Positions 9,037 through 18,692 of a stretch of 64,000 nt of DNA are shown here, piece after piece. The position numbers and the translations under genes were made by a program. This DNA is from Methanobacteriota archaeon (GTDB taxonomy: Archaea > Halobacteriota > Methanomicrobia > Methanomicrobiales > Methanoculleaceae), in the NCBI GenBank assembly GCA_023393455.1, contig JAEWLJ010000017.1, positions 1 through 64,000 on the forward strand, read 5' to 3'. A model generated the notes under the pieces. It worked only from the letters and a program-made list of their open reading frames with translations, was not told where the DNA came from and did no database searches. Each line of letters starts with the position of its first letter. Position 1 is the first letter of the stretch.

Positions 9037-9786
9037 ATGCCGGGAGAGCGTTATTGGGAGATCGATCTCGCCCGGGGCATCGCCGTCGTGACGATGATCG
9101 TCTTCCACGCAGCCTTCGATCTCAACTTCTTCGGCATCCTGCCGCTCAACGTCTCCGGGGGGTTCCTCCGGATGCTCGCCTACCTGACCGCATCGACGTT
9201 CATCTTCCTCGTCGGGGTCTCCTTCACCATCAGCTACGCGCGGGCTTCGCGGCGACTCGACGGGCGCGGCCTCGCGCTCAAGTACGCCCGGCGCGGCCTC
9301 ACCATATTCGGCTACGGCCTCATCATCACCGCCGTCACCTGGTTCTTTATGCCGTCGGTCTTCATCGTCTTCGGCATCCTGCACTTCATCGGGATCGCGA
9401 TCCTGCTCGCGCCGCTCTTCGCCCGGTTCGATGCAGAGAAACTCATCGCCGCGAGCATCGCTTTCCTCATCGCGGGCTACGCGGCAAGCCTGGTCTCAGG
9501 CCCGTGGCCGCTCCTCTGGCTCGGGATCCGGCCGGAATCCTTCACGAGCCTCGACTACGTCCCGCTCCTCCCCTGGTTCGGCCTTGTCCTGGTCGGGATG
9601 GCAGTCGGCCGCCTCTACTACCCTGACGGGCGGCGGGGGTTCGCGTTCACGGTTGCAGAGCCGGGCCTCTTGCGGCCGCTCTCGTTCCTCGGTCGGCACT
9701 CGCTCTTCATCTACTTCCTACACCAGCCCATCATCCTTCTTGCGATAGCAGTGCTGGCGCCGGAGGCGATGATGGGGCTGGGGTGA
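9037..9786 (+). CDS. Multi-pass membrane protein of the HGSNAT/DUF1624 acyltransferase family
   Basis: A 249-residue membrane protein with about seven hydrophobic segments. The N-terminus RYWEIDLARGIAVVTMIVFH, containing an intramembrane His, matches the heparan-alpha-glucosaminide N-acetyltransferase catalytic (DUF1624) family. The loop between helices carries the basic stretch ARRGLTIFGYG. The family moves acyl groups across membranes or onto sugars; the archaeal substrate is unknown. It sits 11 bases after the zinc-ribbon microprotein. Confidence 0.8.
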   Translation: MPGERYWEIDLARGIAVVTMIVFHAAFDLNFFGILPLNVSGGFLRMLAYLTASTFIFLVGVSFTISYARASRRLDGRGLALKYARRGLTIFGYGLIITAVTWFFMPSVFIVFGILHFIGIAILLAPLFARFDAEKLIAASIAFLIAGYAASLVSGPWPLLWLGIRPESFTSLDYVPLLPWFGLVLVGMAVGRLYYPDGRRGFAFTVAEPGLLRPLSFLGRHSLFIYFLHQPIILLAIAVLAPEAMMGLG

Positions 9787-9918
9787 GGGTGTGCGGGTGG
9801 TACGTACCGTAGCGCGCACGGCAGAAGGAATTAATCGCTTGAGCAGAAATAATACAGAGAGACGAGGTAGCGCAGAAAGACCGGCGAAAAGCCGGGAAAA
9901 CCTTGACCGGGTGAGCCC

Positions 9919-11010
9919 ATGGCAGTAGCAACAGAAACAGCGTGGATCATATTCTTCATCAGCATAGCGGCGCTCCTGGCATTGGACCTCGGCGTCTTCA
10001 ACCGCAAGGCCCATGTCATAAAACCGAGGGAGGCGCTCCTGCAGTCCGCCACCTTCATCGCCGCCGCGGTGATCTTCAATATCGGGGTGTATGTCTGGAT
10101 GGGGCCCCAGGCAGGACTCGAGTTCACCACCGGCTACATCATGGAACTGATGCTGAGCGTCGACAATCTCTTCGTCTTCGTCATCGTCTTCGCCTCATTC
10201 TGCGTGCCGCGAGAGGACCAGCACAAGGTGCTGTTCTACGGCATCATGGGGGCTCTGGTCTTCCGCTTTGCGTTCATTATAGCGGGTGTGGCGCTGGTGG
10301 AGACGTTCTCCTGGGTACTCTACATCTTCGGTGCCTTCCTGATCTACACCGCCCTCAAGATGGTGCTCAAGAAGGAGGAGGTGGCGGTCGAACCGGACAA
10401 GAACGTCCTGGTCCGTGCGTTCCGGAAGATCATGCCGGTCACCAAGGGGTACGAAGGTGACAGGTTCTTCGTCAGGAAGCCTGATGCGACCGGCAAGATG
10501 GTGACCTGGGCCACCCCCATGGTCGTGGTCCTGCTGGTGGTGGAGACCACCGATATCATGTTCGCCGTGGATTCTATCCCTGCAATCCTCGGCATCACCA
10601 CCAACTCGTTCATCGTCTTCAGTTCCAACGCCTTCGCCATCCTCGGCCTGAGGTCGATGTACTTCGCGCTGGCGCACATCATGAACGCGTTCTATTACCT
10701 GAAGTACGCCCTGGCCGGCATCCTCAGCTTTGTCGGTGTCAAGATGCTGATTGCCGACATTTACCACATCCCGGTGGAGATCTCGCTCGCTGTCATCATC
10801 CTGATCCTGGTCGTGGCCATCATCGCGTCCCTGATCCGGAACCGGCGTGCCGAAGAGCGTCCGGCAGCGGAGACCGGAAAGACCCCGGATGGAGAGGAAG
10901 TGCAGGCCGGCGCCTGCCCTGCCCTTGCGAGCCTCCAGGCAGATGACACCACAAAATCGGATCGCCCTGTATCGGAAGACTCCAGTAAGACCAGAAACGG
11001 CGACGAGTGA
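9919..11010 (+). CDS. TerC family integral membrane protein
   Basis: A 363-residue protein with eight or nine transmembrane helices. The family signature motifs are present: ELMLSVDNLFVFVIVF near residue 75 and VETTDIMFAVDSIPAILGI near residue 210, each with membrane-embedded Asp residues. TerC/Alx proteins are linked to tellurite resistance and, in bacteria, to manganese export. The C-terminal 50 residues are hydrophilic and variable. A GGGTGAG ribosome binding site stands 5 bases before the ATG. No other ter genes are nearby, so it is likely a lone metal-homeostasis protein. Confidence 0.92.
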   Translation: MAVATETAWIIFFISIAALLALDLGVFNRKAHVIKPREALLQSATFIAAAVIFNIGVYVWMGPQAGLEFTTGYIMELMLSVDNLFVFVIVFASFCVPREDQHKVLFYGIMGALVFRFAFIIAGVALVETFSWVLYIFGAFLIYTALKMVLKKEEVAVEPDKNVLVRAFRKIMPVTKGYEGDRFFVRKPDATGKMVTWATPMVVVLLVVETTDIMFAVDSIPAILGITTNSFIVFSSNAFAILGLRSMYFALAHIMNAFYYLKYALAGILSFVGVKMLIADIYHIPVEISLAVIILILVVAIIASLIRNRRAEERPAAETGKTPDGEEVQAGACPALASLQADDTTKSDRPVSEDSSKTRNGDE

Positions 11011-11112
11011 CCTTTCCCCGGGGCAGGTCACCATCCTTTCTCTCTTTTCCCGATATCAGTACGGTTAGAACCCTGAACATGAGAGAAGAGAGAGCCCAGC
11101 CGGGTGCTCTCC

Positions 11113-12771
11113 TCACTCAGAAAAGAGCGAGGCGTCCGCAAATGCCCGGACGTCAAAGACCCCCCGCTCCGTGACCCGGAGATCGGGGATGACCGTCAGG
11201 GCGAGGAACGAGAGGTACATGAATGCGTTCTCGATGGACCCGAGCCGCCGGGCATGCTCCTCGAGGGCCGCGAGGCGACTCACAACCTCGTCATAGGGAA
11301 GGGCCGACATCAGCCCGGCGCACTCGAGGGGGAGCGAGGTCACCTCACTGCCGGAGACGACCGTGAGGCCCCCCCCGAGCCGGACCACCTCAGCAACGGC
11401 ACGGACGATATCGGCGTCGCTCGCCCCCACGGAGACGATGTTGTGGGAGTCGTGGGAGACCGACCCGGCGATCGCCCCCTCCTTCAGGCCAAACCCGTTG
11501 ACGAGCCCGACGCCCGAGCCGGTCGCCCGGTAGCGGTCGGTGACGACCGCTTTGAGGATGTCGCGGTCGAGATCGGGGATCGCGGCAGCATCGACCGGAC
11601 AGCGCAGGTCCCGGGTCGTGATCTGGCCGGGCACGATCCCGATCACCCGGGCCTCCCCCCGCCCGGCTATCCGGATTTCGCCGGGTTCCGGCACGCGGAC
11701 GTGCATGGGGGACGCGGGGCAGGTAGGCCGCCGGTATCCGGCGTCGACCACCTCGACACCGCGCTTGAACGTCTGGAGGACCTTGAAGCGGTCGGGATCG
11801 TCGACGACGCAGAAATCGGCAAGCCTTCCCGGTGCAAGAGCGCCCCGGTCGTGGAGCCCGAACCTTCCGGCGGCGGAGAGCGTGGCCATGCGGAGCGCCT
11901 GCTCTACCGCGAGACCGCCTGCGACCGCGTTTCGGATGCAGTCGTCGATGTGGCCCTCCCGGGCGAGCATGTCGGCGTGCCGGTCGTCGGTGGCAAAGCA
12001 ACACCGCGGCGCCGTGCAGAGATCGACGAGCGGGAGGAGTTCGCGGAGGTTTCGCTCCGTCGAGCCCTCGCGGATCATGATATACATCCCCCGGAGGAGT
12101 TTCTCCCGCGCCTCGGGAAGCGTCGTACACTCGTGGTCGCTCTGGACGCCGGCATATATGTAGGCGTTCAGGTCTTTTCCCGAGAGGAACGGCGCATGGC
12201 CATCGACAACCTCGAAGAGGTCCACCTTCGCCCGGAGGGCTTCATCGCCGGAGAGGACGCCGGGGACGTTCATCACCTCGCCGAGCCCGACGATCCCCTC
12301 CCGTCCCCGGAACCGGGCGAGATCGGCGGCCGTGAGCACGGCGCCACCCGCATCGAGCGGCGTTGCCGGGACACAGGAGGGGAGCATGATCAGAATATCA
12401 AGCGGCGTCCGCGCCCCTTCGGCGAGCATGTAGTCGATCCCCGGCGCCCCGCAGACGTTTGCTATCTCGTGGGGGTCGGCGATCACCGTCGTTGTGCCGT
12501 GCGCGAGGACGAGCCGGGCATACTCCGACGGTGCAAGGAGCGAACTCTCGATGTGGACATGGGCGTCGATCAGCCCGGGCACCACGTAGGCGCCCGAAAG
12601 ATCGTACTCCTGCGCGCCCAGGTAATCCCCGAAGCCGACGATACGGCCGCCCTTCACCGCGAAGTCAACCCGCTCCCAGGAGCACGCGAACGGGTTGAAC
12701 ACCTCCGCTCCGGAGAAGACGGCGTCCGCGGGTTCGAGCCCCCGCGCCGCCGCGAATCCCGCCGGGATCAG
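11113..12771 (-). CDS. ade: Adenine deaminase, probable CTG start
   Basis: Adenine deaminase converts adenine to hypoxanthine in purine salvage. The amidohydrolase metal site is clear (GLIDAHVHIESS, then GTTTVIADPHEIANV), as is the ade-specific C-terminal half (VSHDSHNIVSVG, SLPLECAGLMS). Family similarity begins before the first ordinary start (GTG at 12702): the in-frame codons upstream read ARGLEPADAVFSGAEVFNPF, which is a normal N-terminus for this enzyme. No ATG, GTG or TTG occurs in that frame for at least 30 codons farther upstream. A CTG at 12771 forms a CTGA overlap with the stop of the lipoprotein gene and gives 552 residues, the expected length. That start is an inference. Confidence 0.85.
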   Translation of the reverse strand: MIPAGFAAARGLEPADAVFSGAEVFNPFACSWERVDFAVKGGRIVGFGDYLGAQEYDLSGAYVVPGLIDAHVHIESSLLAPSEYARLVLAHGTTTVIADPHEIANVCGAPGIDYMLAEGARTPLDILIMLPSCVPATPLDAGGAVLTAADLARFRGREGIVGLGEVMNVPGVLSGDEALRAKVDLFEVVDGHAPFLSGKDLNAYIYAGVQSDHECTTLPEAREKLLRGMYIMIREGSTERNLRELLPLVDLCTAPRCCFATDDRHADMLAREGHIDDCIRNAVAGGLAVEQALRMATLSAAGRFGLHDRGALAPGRLADFCVVDDPDRFKVLQTFKRGVEVVDAGYRRPTCPASPMHVRVPEPGEIRIAGRGEARVIGIVPGQITTRDLRCPVDAAAIPDLDRDILKAVVTDRYRATGSGVGLVNGFGLKEGAIAGSVSHDSHNIVSVGASDADIVRAVAEVVRLGGGLTVVSGSEVTSLPLECAGLMSALPYDEVVSRLAALEEHARRLGSIENAFMYLSFLALTVIPDLRVTERGVFDVRAFADASLFSE

Positions 12772-13127
12772 GCTGGTACCTCCAGGTCGCGGATGATGGA
12801 TCCTCTCCGTTCGTTGCCGACGAATACGGTCAGAAAGACCTTGTATGAGCCGGGCTGCAGGTCGACCGATATCGTGTATTCGTTCTCTCCCCGTTCGAGG
12901 TCGATGTACCTGGCTTCGGAGAAGGCCTCGTTCTGTTCGAGTGCGCTCACCTCCATGATCATGGTCTGGAGCACAGCGTTCTCGACGGGCTCGCCGGTGT
13001 TCTCTACCTGGACCTGCAGGGCGCCGCCGCTGTAGGTTACCTCACCAAATGATGTGGAGAGGCATCCGGCAGCCCCGGTGAGGGCGGCAACGGCCAGTAT
13101 CAGCAAGATCGTATATTTTCTGGACAT
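12768..13127 (-). CDS. Small lipoprotein
   Basis: A 119-residue exported protein. A basic N-terminus (MSRKY) is followed by a hydrophobic helix and a lipobox-like LTGAAGC, so the mature protein should begin with a lipid-modified Cys near residue 22. The rest is rich in beta-strand-like sequence (ALQVQVENTGEPVENAVLQT), typical of archaeal surface beta-sandwich domains that describe charge or polarity of a stalk. The frame opens earlier at 13172, but the signal peptide sets the start at 13127. Its stop overlaps the probable start of adenine deaminase. Function is unknown. Confidence 0.75.
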   Translation of the reverse strand: MSRKYTILLILAVAALTGAAGCLSTSFGEVTYSGGALQVQVENTGEPVENAVLQTMIMEVSALEQNEAFSEARYIDLERGENEYTISVDLQPGSYKVFLTVFVGNERRGSIIRDLEVPA

Positions 13128-13527
13128 CTGCTCGGAGGACCGGGGATCCGCACACCGTGCCGGCGCAAGCACGGCCGTATGGCCCCCTCCAGCCCTCCAG
13201 ATTCACCTCCACTCTACTCATTCAGAATTTTGGTTGCTATTATTAAAATATTGTGAAAAAAACGGAGATTGTAGAGGTTTCAAACCAGGAGCCCGAAACC
13301 ACACGACACGGTACGAGATCCGCCCGGATTCATGGAGGCCGTGAGGGTGCATCCCCCTTCTCTTCTGAGGTTGCCCGGGAGAGAGACTGCACCAGACCGG
13401 ACGCTGCTTCGCCGGGGAAAACCTGCATCGTAGAATTACTGATGGTAAAATCAGGAAATTAACGGAGAAGGAGCGATCTGACCGGGAGCAATATCTAATA
13501 TATGATAATTAATATAATCAATTGTCA
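13128..13527. other. Intergenic region; promoter of the M48-like gene at its right end
   Basis: No convincing gene is seen. Short frames here lack ribosome binding sites and coding character. The right end is strongly AT-rich (about 13490-13525) and contains a TATA-like block about 25-30 bases before the ATG at 13528, as expected for a leaderless transcript. Confidence 0.5.
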
Positions 13528-14208
13528 ATGAATAGAGGCGATCGCGATCCCCGCTTGTACCGGATATTCCGGGAACTTCAGGAGAAGGGATTGATAAACC
13601 GCAGGACGAGACTGGTGAGATGCCCTCTCACCGTCTCTATACGGGGATCTCCGGCACTCAACTGCATCCGCTACCGTCATTCATTCTTCGAAAGAAACCT
13701 CTCAGGGGCAAGCGACGATGCGCTCCGCTTCGTGCTGCTCCACGAAGAGGGGCACGTAAGAAAAGGCTCCTCTCTCCTCTCTGCCCTCCCTGGCCTCCCG
13801 GTTCTCCTCTGCCTCGCCTTCCTCGGGCACCCGTCGCTGCTGGCCGGAGGCCTCCCGCTTGCAAAACCGGTCTTCGTCGTCCTCCTCCTCCTGACCGTCT
13901 TCTTCGCCTACCGGACCTATTACCGCGGCATGGACGATGAGGAGTTTACCGCCGACCGCTACGCCGCCGATGCGATGAGGCGCTGCTACCGGACGAGGGA
14001 TCCCGGAACTCTCCTCCAGAACCTTCTCTTTGGTCTGCTGGCGAGAGAGTCATCTGTCAATCGTAAAGGCACGATATCCGGAGTTCTTCGTTCCGGGACC
14101 GATTATCGACCATCGATCTCCGAGCGCGTACAGAGGCTCCGGGCTGCAAACGATCCCGGCGATAGAAGACCCGGTATACGCTCTACCGACAGCGAATTTC
14201 CCCAGTGA
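13528..14208 (+). CDS. Membrane M48-like zinc metalloprotease
   Basis: A 226-residue protein with the zinc-protease motif HEEGH (LLHEEGHVRKG near residue 73) followed by two hydrophobic segments and then DDEEFTADRYAADAM, where the Glu/Asp pair is the usual third zinc ligand region of M48 (HtpX/Ste24-like) peptidases. It is shorter than HtpX and lacks the N-terminal membrane helices of that enzyme. The ATG at 13528 is preferred over TTG at 13522 because a TATA-like sequence lies at leaderless distance. It may process membrane or surface proteins; the substrate is unknown. Confidence 0.75.
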   Translation: MNRGDRDPRLYRIFRELQEKGLINRRTRLVRCPLTVSIRGSPALNCIRYRHSFFERNLSGASDDALRFVLLHEEGHVRKGSSLLSALPGLPVLLCLAFLGHPSLLAGGLPLAKPVFVVLLLLTVFFAYRTYYRGMDDEEFTADRYAADAMRRCYRTRDPGTLLQNLLFGLLARESSVNRKGTISGVLRSGTDYRPSISERVQRLRAANDPGDRRPGIRSTDSEFPQ

Positions 14209-14422
14209 AATCTGCTGCCGGTACGCGCCGAACTTCCCGGGAGCGACCAGCACATACGCCGCTCTCTTCGGCACCCCCGGAGCCCTCGATATACAGTGGT
14301 GAAGATACCTTCGATCCACCCTTTCGCGCGAAAAAATATTTCAAAAAATTTAAGACGCTCAGAATATATCGCTTCAGAAAAGTAAGTTTAATAACACCTA
14401 TTTCAAATAAGGATACTGAGGG

Positions 14423-15304
14423 GTGCTGGACATTACGATTATAGCGTTCGCCCACCATAAAGGCGGCACAGGAAAGACGACATCATGCCTCAACGTTGCA
14501 GGATACCTCCAGAAAGATGGAAAGAGCGTTCTGGTTGTAGACTGCGACCCACAGGCCAATGCCACCACGGGTCTCGGAATCAACCCCGAAACCCTCGAAC
14601 TGAGCATGTATGACGTCTTCATGAGCATCTTTGAGGGCTTTCCCGACGTCGCTATCGCCGACGTGATCGTCCCTACGACGTCGGGGATCGATCTCGCTCC
14701 GTCAACCCTCGATCTTGTGGGGGTCGAGCCCTACCTCTACGGTATCGAGGACCGGACGGGGATACTCAGGGAAGCACTCGCGCAGGTAAGGGACGCCTAC
14801 GACTTCATACTGATCGACACGCCCCCGAGCATGGGCCAGTTCGTCATCAACGGCCTCGTCGCCGCGGACCACACCATCGTCACCCTCGATTCCGGCACGT
14901 TCGCTCTGAAAGGCATGGAGGCCCTGTCCACGATCTTTGGCGACATCAAGCAGATGCTCGGGGAAGACGTCGCCGCGGATTTCGCCATTCTGACCCGCTG
15001 GAAAGGATCGGGCGATCCGGCTGCCGGAACAGGCGGGCTTGCGCTCTTCCTGAAGCGGATCTTCTCGCCCGCTTCCGCCGCAGAAGAGGAGCGGGAGAGG
15101 GAGCGGCTGAAGGCGTTCGAGTCCGAGGTAAAAAAATCGTTCAAGCAGGTCTTTGCAGTCCCATACTCGCCTGCAATCTACGAGACACAGCAAAAGGGGC
15201 TTCCCATATCCCATTACGCACCCGAGAGCGATGCCGGCAGGGAGTACCGGACAATAGCAACTGCGCTCGCGGAGCGGGACAAAAATCACGAGGAGGTTGT
15301 GTAA
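14423..15304 (+). CDS. ParA/Soj-type ATPase at head of chemosensory cluster
   Basis: A 293-residue ParA-type P-loop ATPase. The deviant Walker A box with a signature Lys (HHKGGTGKTTSCLNVAGYL) lies near residue 11, VVDCDPQANATTGLG follows, and the Walker B-type region is FILIDTPPSMGQFVINGL. The gene starts with GTG and is followed 3 bases later by the chemoreceptor gene. In bacteria ParC/ParA-like ATPases position cytoplasmic chemoreceptor arrays, so a similar positioning role is likely here rather than chromosome segregation. No parB-like gene is adjacent. Confidence 0.85.
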   Translation: MLDITIIAFAHHKGGTGKTTSCLNVAGYLQKDGKSVLVVDCDPQANATTGLGINPETLELSMYDVFMSIFEGFPDVAIADVIVPTTSGIDLAPSTLDLVGVEPYLYGIEDRTGILREALAQVRDAYDFILIDTPPSMGQFVINGLVAADHTIVTLDSGTFALKGMEALSTIFGDIKQMLGEDVAADFAILTRWKGSGDPAAGTGGLALFLKRIFSPASAAEEERERERLKAFESEVKKSFKQVFAVPYSPAIYETQQKGLPISHYAPESDAGREYRTIATALAERDKNHEEVV

Positions 15305-15307
15305 ACC

Positions 15308-18157
15308 ATGATCGATAAACCTGGAAGGAAAGCACTATTCACCGGGCCGGTTGTGCCGGGTATGACAGGACAGGCGCAGGAACAGGGGGCGGTGGTGCTC
15401 CCCGAGGCGCTCGAGGCCGCACTCCATGCGGCGCTTGAAGGCGACGACTCCGTTCAGATCGACCTTGCAGGCGTTCCGGAGAATTACCGGCCGCTGGCCA
15501 CCTCGATCAACGCGCTGCTCGAGAAGAAGCAAGAAGAGAAGCAGCGCCTCAAACACCGGCTGGATGAGGCCGGGATGCTTCTGAAGGGATCCGATACGAT
15601 CATTCAGCAGAACCCGATGCCGATGCTGGTCGTCGATCCGGACTTCAAGGTGACCGTGGCAAACATGGCCTACGCCGAGATGAGCGGGATCCCGATGGAT
15701 CAGGTGCATGGCAGGAGCCTGAAAGACTTCAAGCTAACGTCGCAGAAGGGTTCCGGCCTCCGGCAGGCCATCCAGGAGAAGAAGCGCGTATATGCGGAAG
15801 TCATCGTCGAACTGCCCTCGGGCACCCGTACGCTCGAGCAGTACGGCATCCCGCTGCTCAACAACGAGAATGCGGTCGAGAGCATCCTCATCGTTTATAA
15901 CGACCTCACCGAAAAACGGGAGGAGGAGGAGGAGATCCAGAGGATGCAGCATCGCATCGACACGATGATCAAGTTAAACCCGCTTGCGATCGCGCTCCTC
16001 CGCCCCGACAAGAGCCGGATCGACATCAACGACGAGTACGCCCGGATGTGGCGGGGGACCCGCGAAGAGACGCTTGCAAAGAAACTCTACGACTACGACA
16101 TCACCATTCTCAGCGGCGACCACTTCTACGCCTGCTACGAGACGAAGAAACTCGCCCGGACGGACGTCATGGTCAAGTGGCCCGACGGCGCCAGGAAATA
16201 CCTCACCCTGAACGCCATCCCCATCCTCGATCAGAAAGGCGAGATCGAGATGGCCTTCTACGTCTGGAACGACTGGACCGACCTGCAGGAGCAGAAGGAG
16301 GAGGTCGAGAAGATCAAACATAGCGTCGACACGATGATCAAGTTAAACCCGCTTGCGATCGCGACGCTCCGCGCCGACAAGAGCCGGATCGACATCAACG
16401 ACGAGTACGCCCGGATGTGGCGGGGGACCCGGGAAGAGACCCTCGCAAAGAAACTCTACGACTATGACATCACCGTCGTCGGCGGTGACCACTTCTACGC
16501 CTGCTACGAGACGAAGAAACCCGCGCGAACGGACGTCATGGTCAAATGGCCCGACGGCGTCAGGAAGTACCTCACCTTAAACGCCATCCCCATCCTCGAT
16601 CAGAAAGACGAGATCGAGATGGCCTTCTACGTCTGGAACGACTGGACCGACCTGAAGAAGAAGGAAGAGGAGGTCAAGGATACCGAGCACCGGGTGGATG
16701 CGATGATCAAGCAGAACCCGCTCGCTATCGCGACCCTTCGTCCCGACAAGAGCCGGATCGACATCAACGACGAGTACGCCCGGATGTGGCGCGGCACCCG
16801 CGAAGAGACGCTTGCAAAGAAACTCTACGACTACGACATCACCATCCTCAACGGTGAAGACTTCTACGCCTGCTACGAGACGAAGAAACTCGCCCGGACG
16901 GACGTCATGGTCAAGTGGCCCGACGGCGCCAGGAAATACCTCACCCTGAACGCCATCCCCATCCTCGATAAGAGCGGCGCGATCGAGATGGCCTTCTACG
17001 TCTGGAACGACTGGACCGAGCAGCGGGAGAGAGAAGACCAGATCCGCGACCTGATGGAGACCGCAAAGAAGGAGAGCGAGAGGCTTGGAGCGAGCGCCAG
17101 GGAACTCGGGGACGCACTCGCCGCCATGGCAAAGGGCGACCTGACGGCGTTCGTGGAAGCAGAGAACGACGATCCTCTCCACGCAGTCAAGAGCGACTAC
17201 AACGCCTCCCTGACCGCTATCCGGGCGCTCCTCGCCGACGTGGCGAAAGCCGCTCATCAGGTTGACATGACGACGAGGGAGGTCAGCAAGAGCACCGATG
17301 AGATCATCCGGGCGACAGAGCAGGTCGCTGTCTCGACGCAGCAGTCGTCGGAAGACGCACGCCGCCAGCTTGAGAAGATCGAGGAGATCGGGATGGATAT
17401 CAACGATCTCTCGGCATCCATCGAGGAGATTGCAAGCACGACGCAGTCGGTCATGGAGCAGGCATCGAAGGCATCGAAGGAAGGAAACGACGCGGCAACA
17501 CTTGGTGAAGTCGCGACGAAGAAGATGCAGCTCGTCGAGGAGATCTCCACGCAGACCGTGGGGGAGATCAGCACCCTCAACACCCAGATGCGGGAGATCA
17601 ACAACATCGTCAAGTTGATCGCCGACATCGCAAATCAGACCAACCTTCTCGCGCTGAACGCCGCGATCGAGGCTGCCCGTGCCGGGGAGCACGGCCGCGG
17701 ATTCGCTGTGGTCGCCGGCGAGATCAGGAACCTCGCCGGAGAGTCCAAGCGTGCAAGCCAGGACATCGAGGATCTGATCCGGACAATCCAGGCAAGTACC
17801 GAGAAGACCACCGACTCAATGCAGGCGTCTCACCAGGAGATCCAGGCAGGCATCGAGAGCGTCAATAAGGTCATCGTGAGCCTGAACCGGATCGTCGACA
17901 GCGTGGCGGTGGTCACCACCGGCATCTCCGAGATCACCAAGGCTACCGAGGACCAGGCGAACTCCACCAACAACGTCATGCAGAAGATGGACGAGTCCAC
18001 CCACATGACCAAGGAGAGCCTGAACCGCACCGAGGACATGGCGGCACTCGCCGAAGAGGTCAGCGCATCGACCGAGGAGGTCGGAAGCGCTTCCCACGAA
18101 CTGGCAGGCATGGCCGGACAACTCGAGACGGTAATGAAGCAGTTCAAGATCAACTGA
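15308..18157 (+). CDS. Cytoplasmic methyl-accepting chemotaxis protein with triplicated PAS domain
   Basis: A 949-residue receptor without any transmembrane helix. A first PAS domain spans about residues 90-195. Three nearly identical PAS units follow, each exactly 123 codons long (about residues 215-580), joined by short coiled-coil linkers. A HAMP-like segment ([16 protein letters not shown]) leads into the signalling domain, whose hairpin tip reads [22 protein letters not shown] near residue 795. It should sense a cytoplasmic or diffusible signal, perhaps redox or a small molecule, and report through CheW to a CheA that is not in this window. A GAGGAGG site precedes the ATG. Confidence 0.93.
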   Translation: MIDKPGRKALFTGPVVPGMTGQAQEQGAVVLPEALEAALHAALEGDDSVQIDLAGVPENYRPLATSINALLEKKQEEKQRLKHRLDEAGMLLKGSDTIIQQNPMPMLVVDPDFKVTVANMAYAEMSGIPMDQVHGRSLKDFKLTSQKGSGLRQAIQEKKRVYAEVIVELPSGTRTLEQYGIPLLNNENAVESILIVYNDLTEKREEEEEIQRMQHRIDTMIKLNPLAIALLRPDKSRIDINDEYARMWRGTREETLAKKLYDYDITILSGDHFYACYETKKLARTDVMVKWPDGARKYLTLNAIPILDQKGEIEMAFYVWNDWTDLQEQKEEVEKIKHSVDTMIKLNPLAIATLRADKSRIDINDEYARMWRGTREETLAKKLYDYDITVVGGDHFYACYETKKPARTDVMVKWPDGVRKYLTLNAIPILDQKDEIEMAFYVWNDWTDLKKKEEEVKDTEHRVDAMIKQNPLAIATLRPDKSRIDINDEYARMWRGTREETLAKKLYDYDITILNGEDFYACYETKKLARTDVMVKWPDGARKYLTLNAIPILDKSGAIEMAFYVWNDWTEQREREDQIRDLMETAKKESERLGASARELGDALAAMAKGDLTAFVEAENDDPLHAVKSDYNASLTAIRALLADVAKAAHQVDMTTREVSKSTDEIIRATEQVAVSTQQSSEDARRQLEKIEEIGMDINDLSASIEEIASTTQSVMEQASKASKEGNDAATLGEVATKKMQLVEEISTQTVGEISTLNTQMREINNIVKLIADIANQTNLLALNAAIEAARAGEHGRGFAVVAGEIRNLAGESKRASQDIEDLIRTIQASTEKTTDSMQASHQEIQAGIESVNKVIVSLNRIVDSVAVVTTGISEITKATEDQANSTNNVMQKMDESTHMTKESLNRTEDMAALAEEVSASTEEVGSASHELAGMAGQLETVMKQFKIN
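15950..17040 (+). repeat. Three tandem 369-base PAS-coding repeats
   Basis: The same coding unit recurs at a spacing of exactly 369 bases: the phrase CGATGATC that opens each unit is at 15963, 16332 and 16701. Units keep long stretches of identical DNA as well as protein, for example the codons for [20 protein letters not shown] in all three. This indicates recent tandem duplication or gene conversion. Confidence 0.9.
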
Positions 18158-18169
18158 ACGGAGAAGAAG

Positions 18170-18649
18170 ATGGCAGCATCCGTAGACGTGGTAGAATTTC
18201 AGCTCGGGGCAGAGCACTACGCACTGGATATCCAGATTGCACGAGAGATCGTGGAGATGATGCCGATCACTCCCCTTCCCCGTGCTCCCGAGTACCTCGC
18301 AGGCATCATCAACCTGCGAGGCGAGATCACGAACATCATCGATCTCCGTGATCTTCTCGGGCTCCCCGCATCAGAGGAGACCGAGAACAGAAAGATCGTC
18401 GTGCTGATGCCGGACGTGACGAACGGGTCGAACGTAGGGATCATCGTCGACGACGTTCACAGCGTCGTATCGGTCAGGAATGAACAGATCGAACGTATCA
18501 GCGACGGCATCACGTCGTCTATCAGCAGTTACGTCAAAGCAATCATCAAGATAGGGGACGAAGAGGACGGGAAGGCCAAGACTCTCATCATATGGCTCGA
18601 TGTCCAGAAAGTAATCGGCGATCTCGGCGGCGATCACACAAGTCTCTAG
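18170..18649 (+). CDS. cheW: Chemotaxis coupling protein CheW
   Basis: A 159-residue CheW. It shows the standard start VVEFQLGAEHYALDIQIAREI, the LPRAPEYLAGIINLRGEITNIIDLRDLLG core and the VGIIVDDVHSVVSVRNEQIE segment. CheW couples receptors to the kinase CheA. It starts 12 bases after the receptor gene and belongs to the same operon. Length is normal for the family. Confidence 0.96.
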   Translation: MAASVDVVEFQLGAEHYALDIQIAREIVEMMPITPLPRAPEYLAGIINLRGEITNIIDLRDLLGLPASEETENRKIVVLMPDVTNGSNVGIIVDDVHSVVSVRNEQIERISDGITSSISSYVKAIIKIGDEEDGKAKTLIIWLDVQKVIGDLGGDHTSL

Positions 18650-18692
18650 ATCGTCTCCGTAAATCAACACCCGGCCGTAAGCAGGTAGCCCC

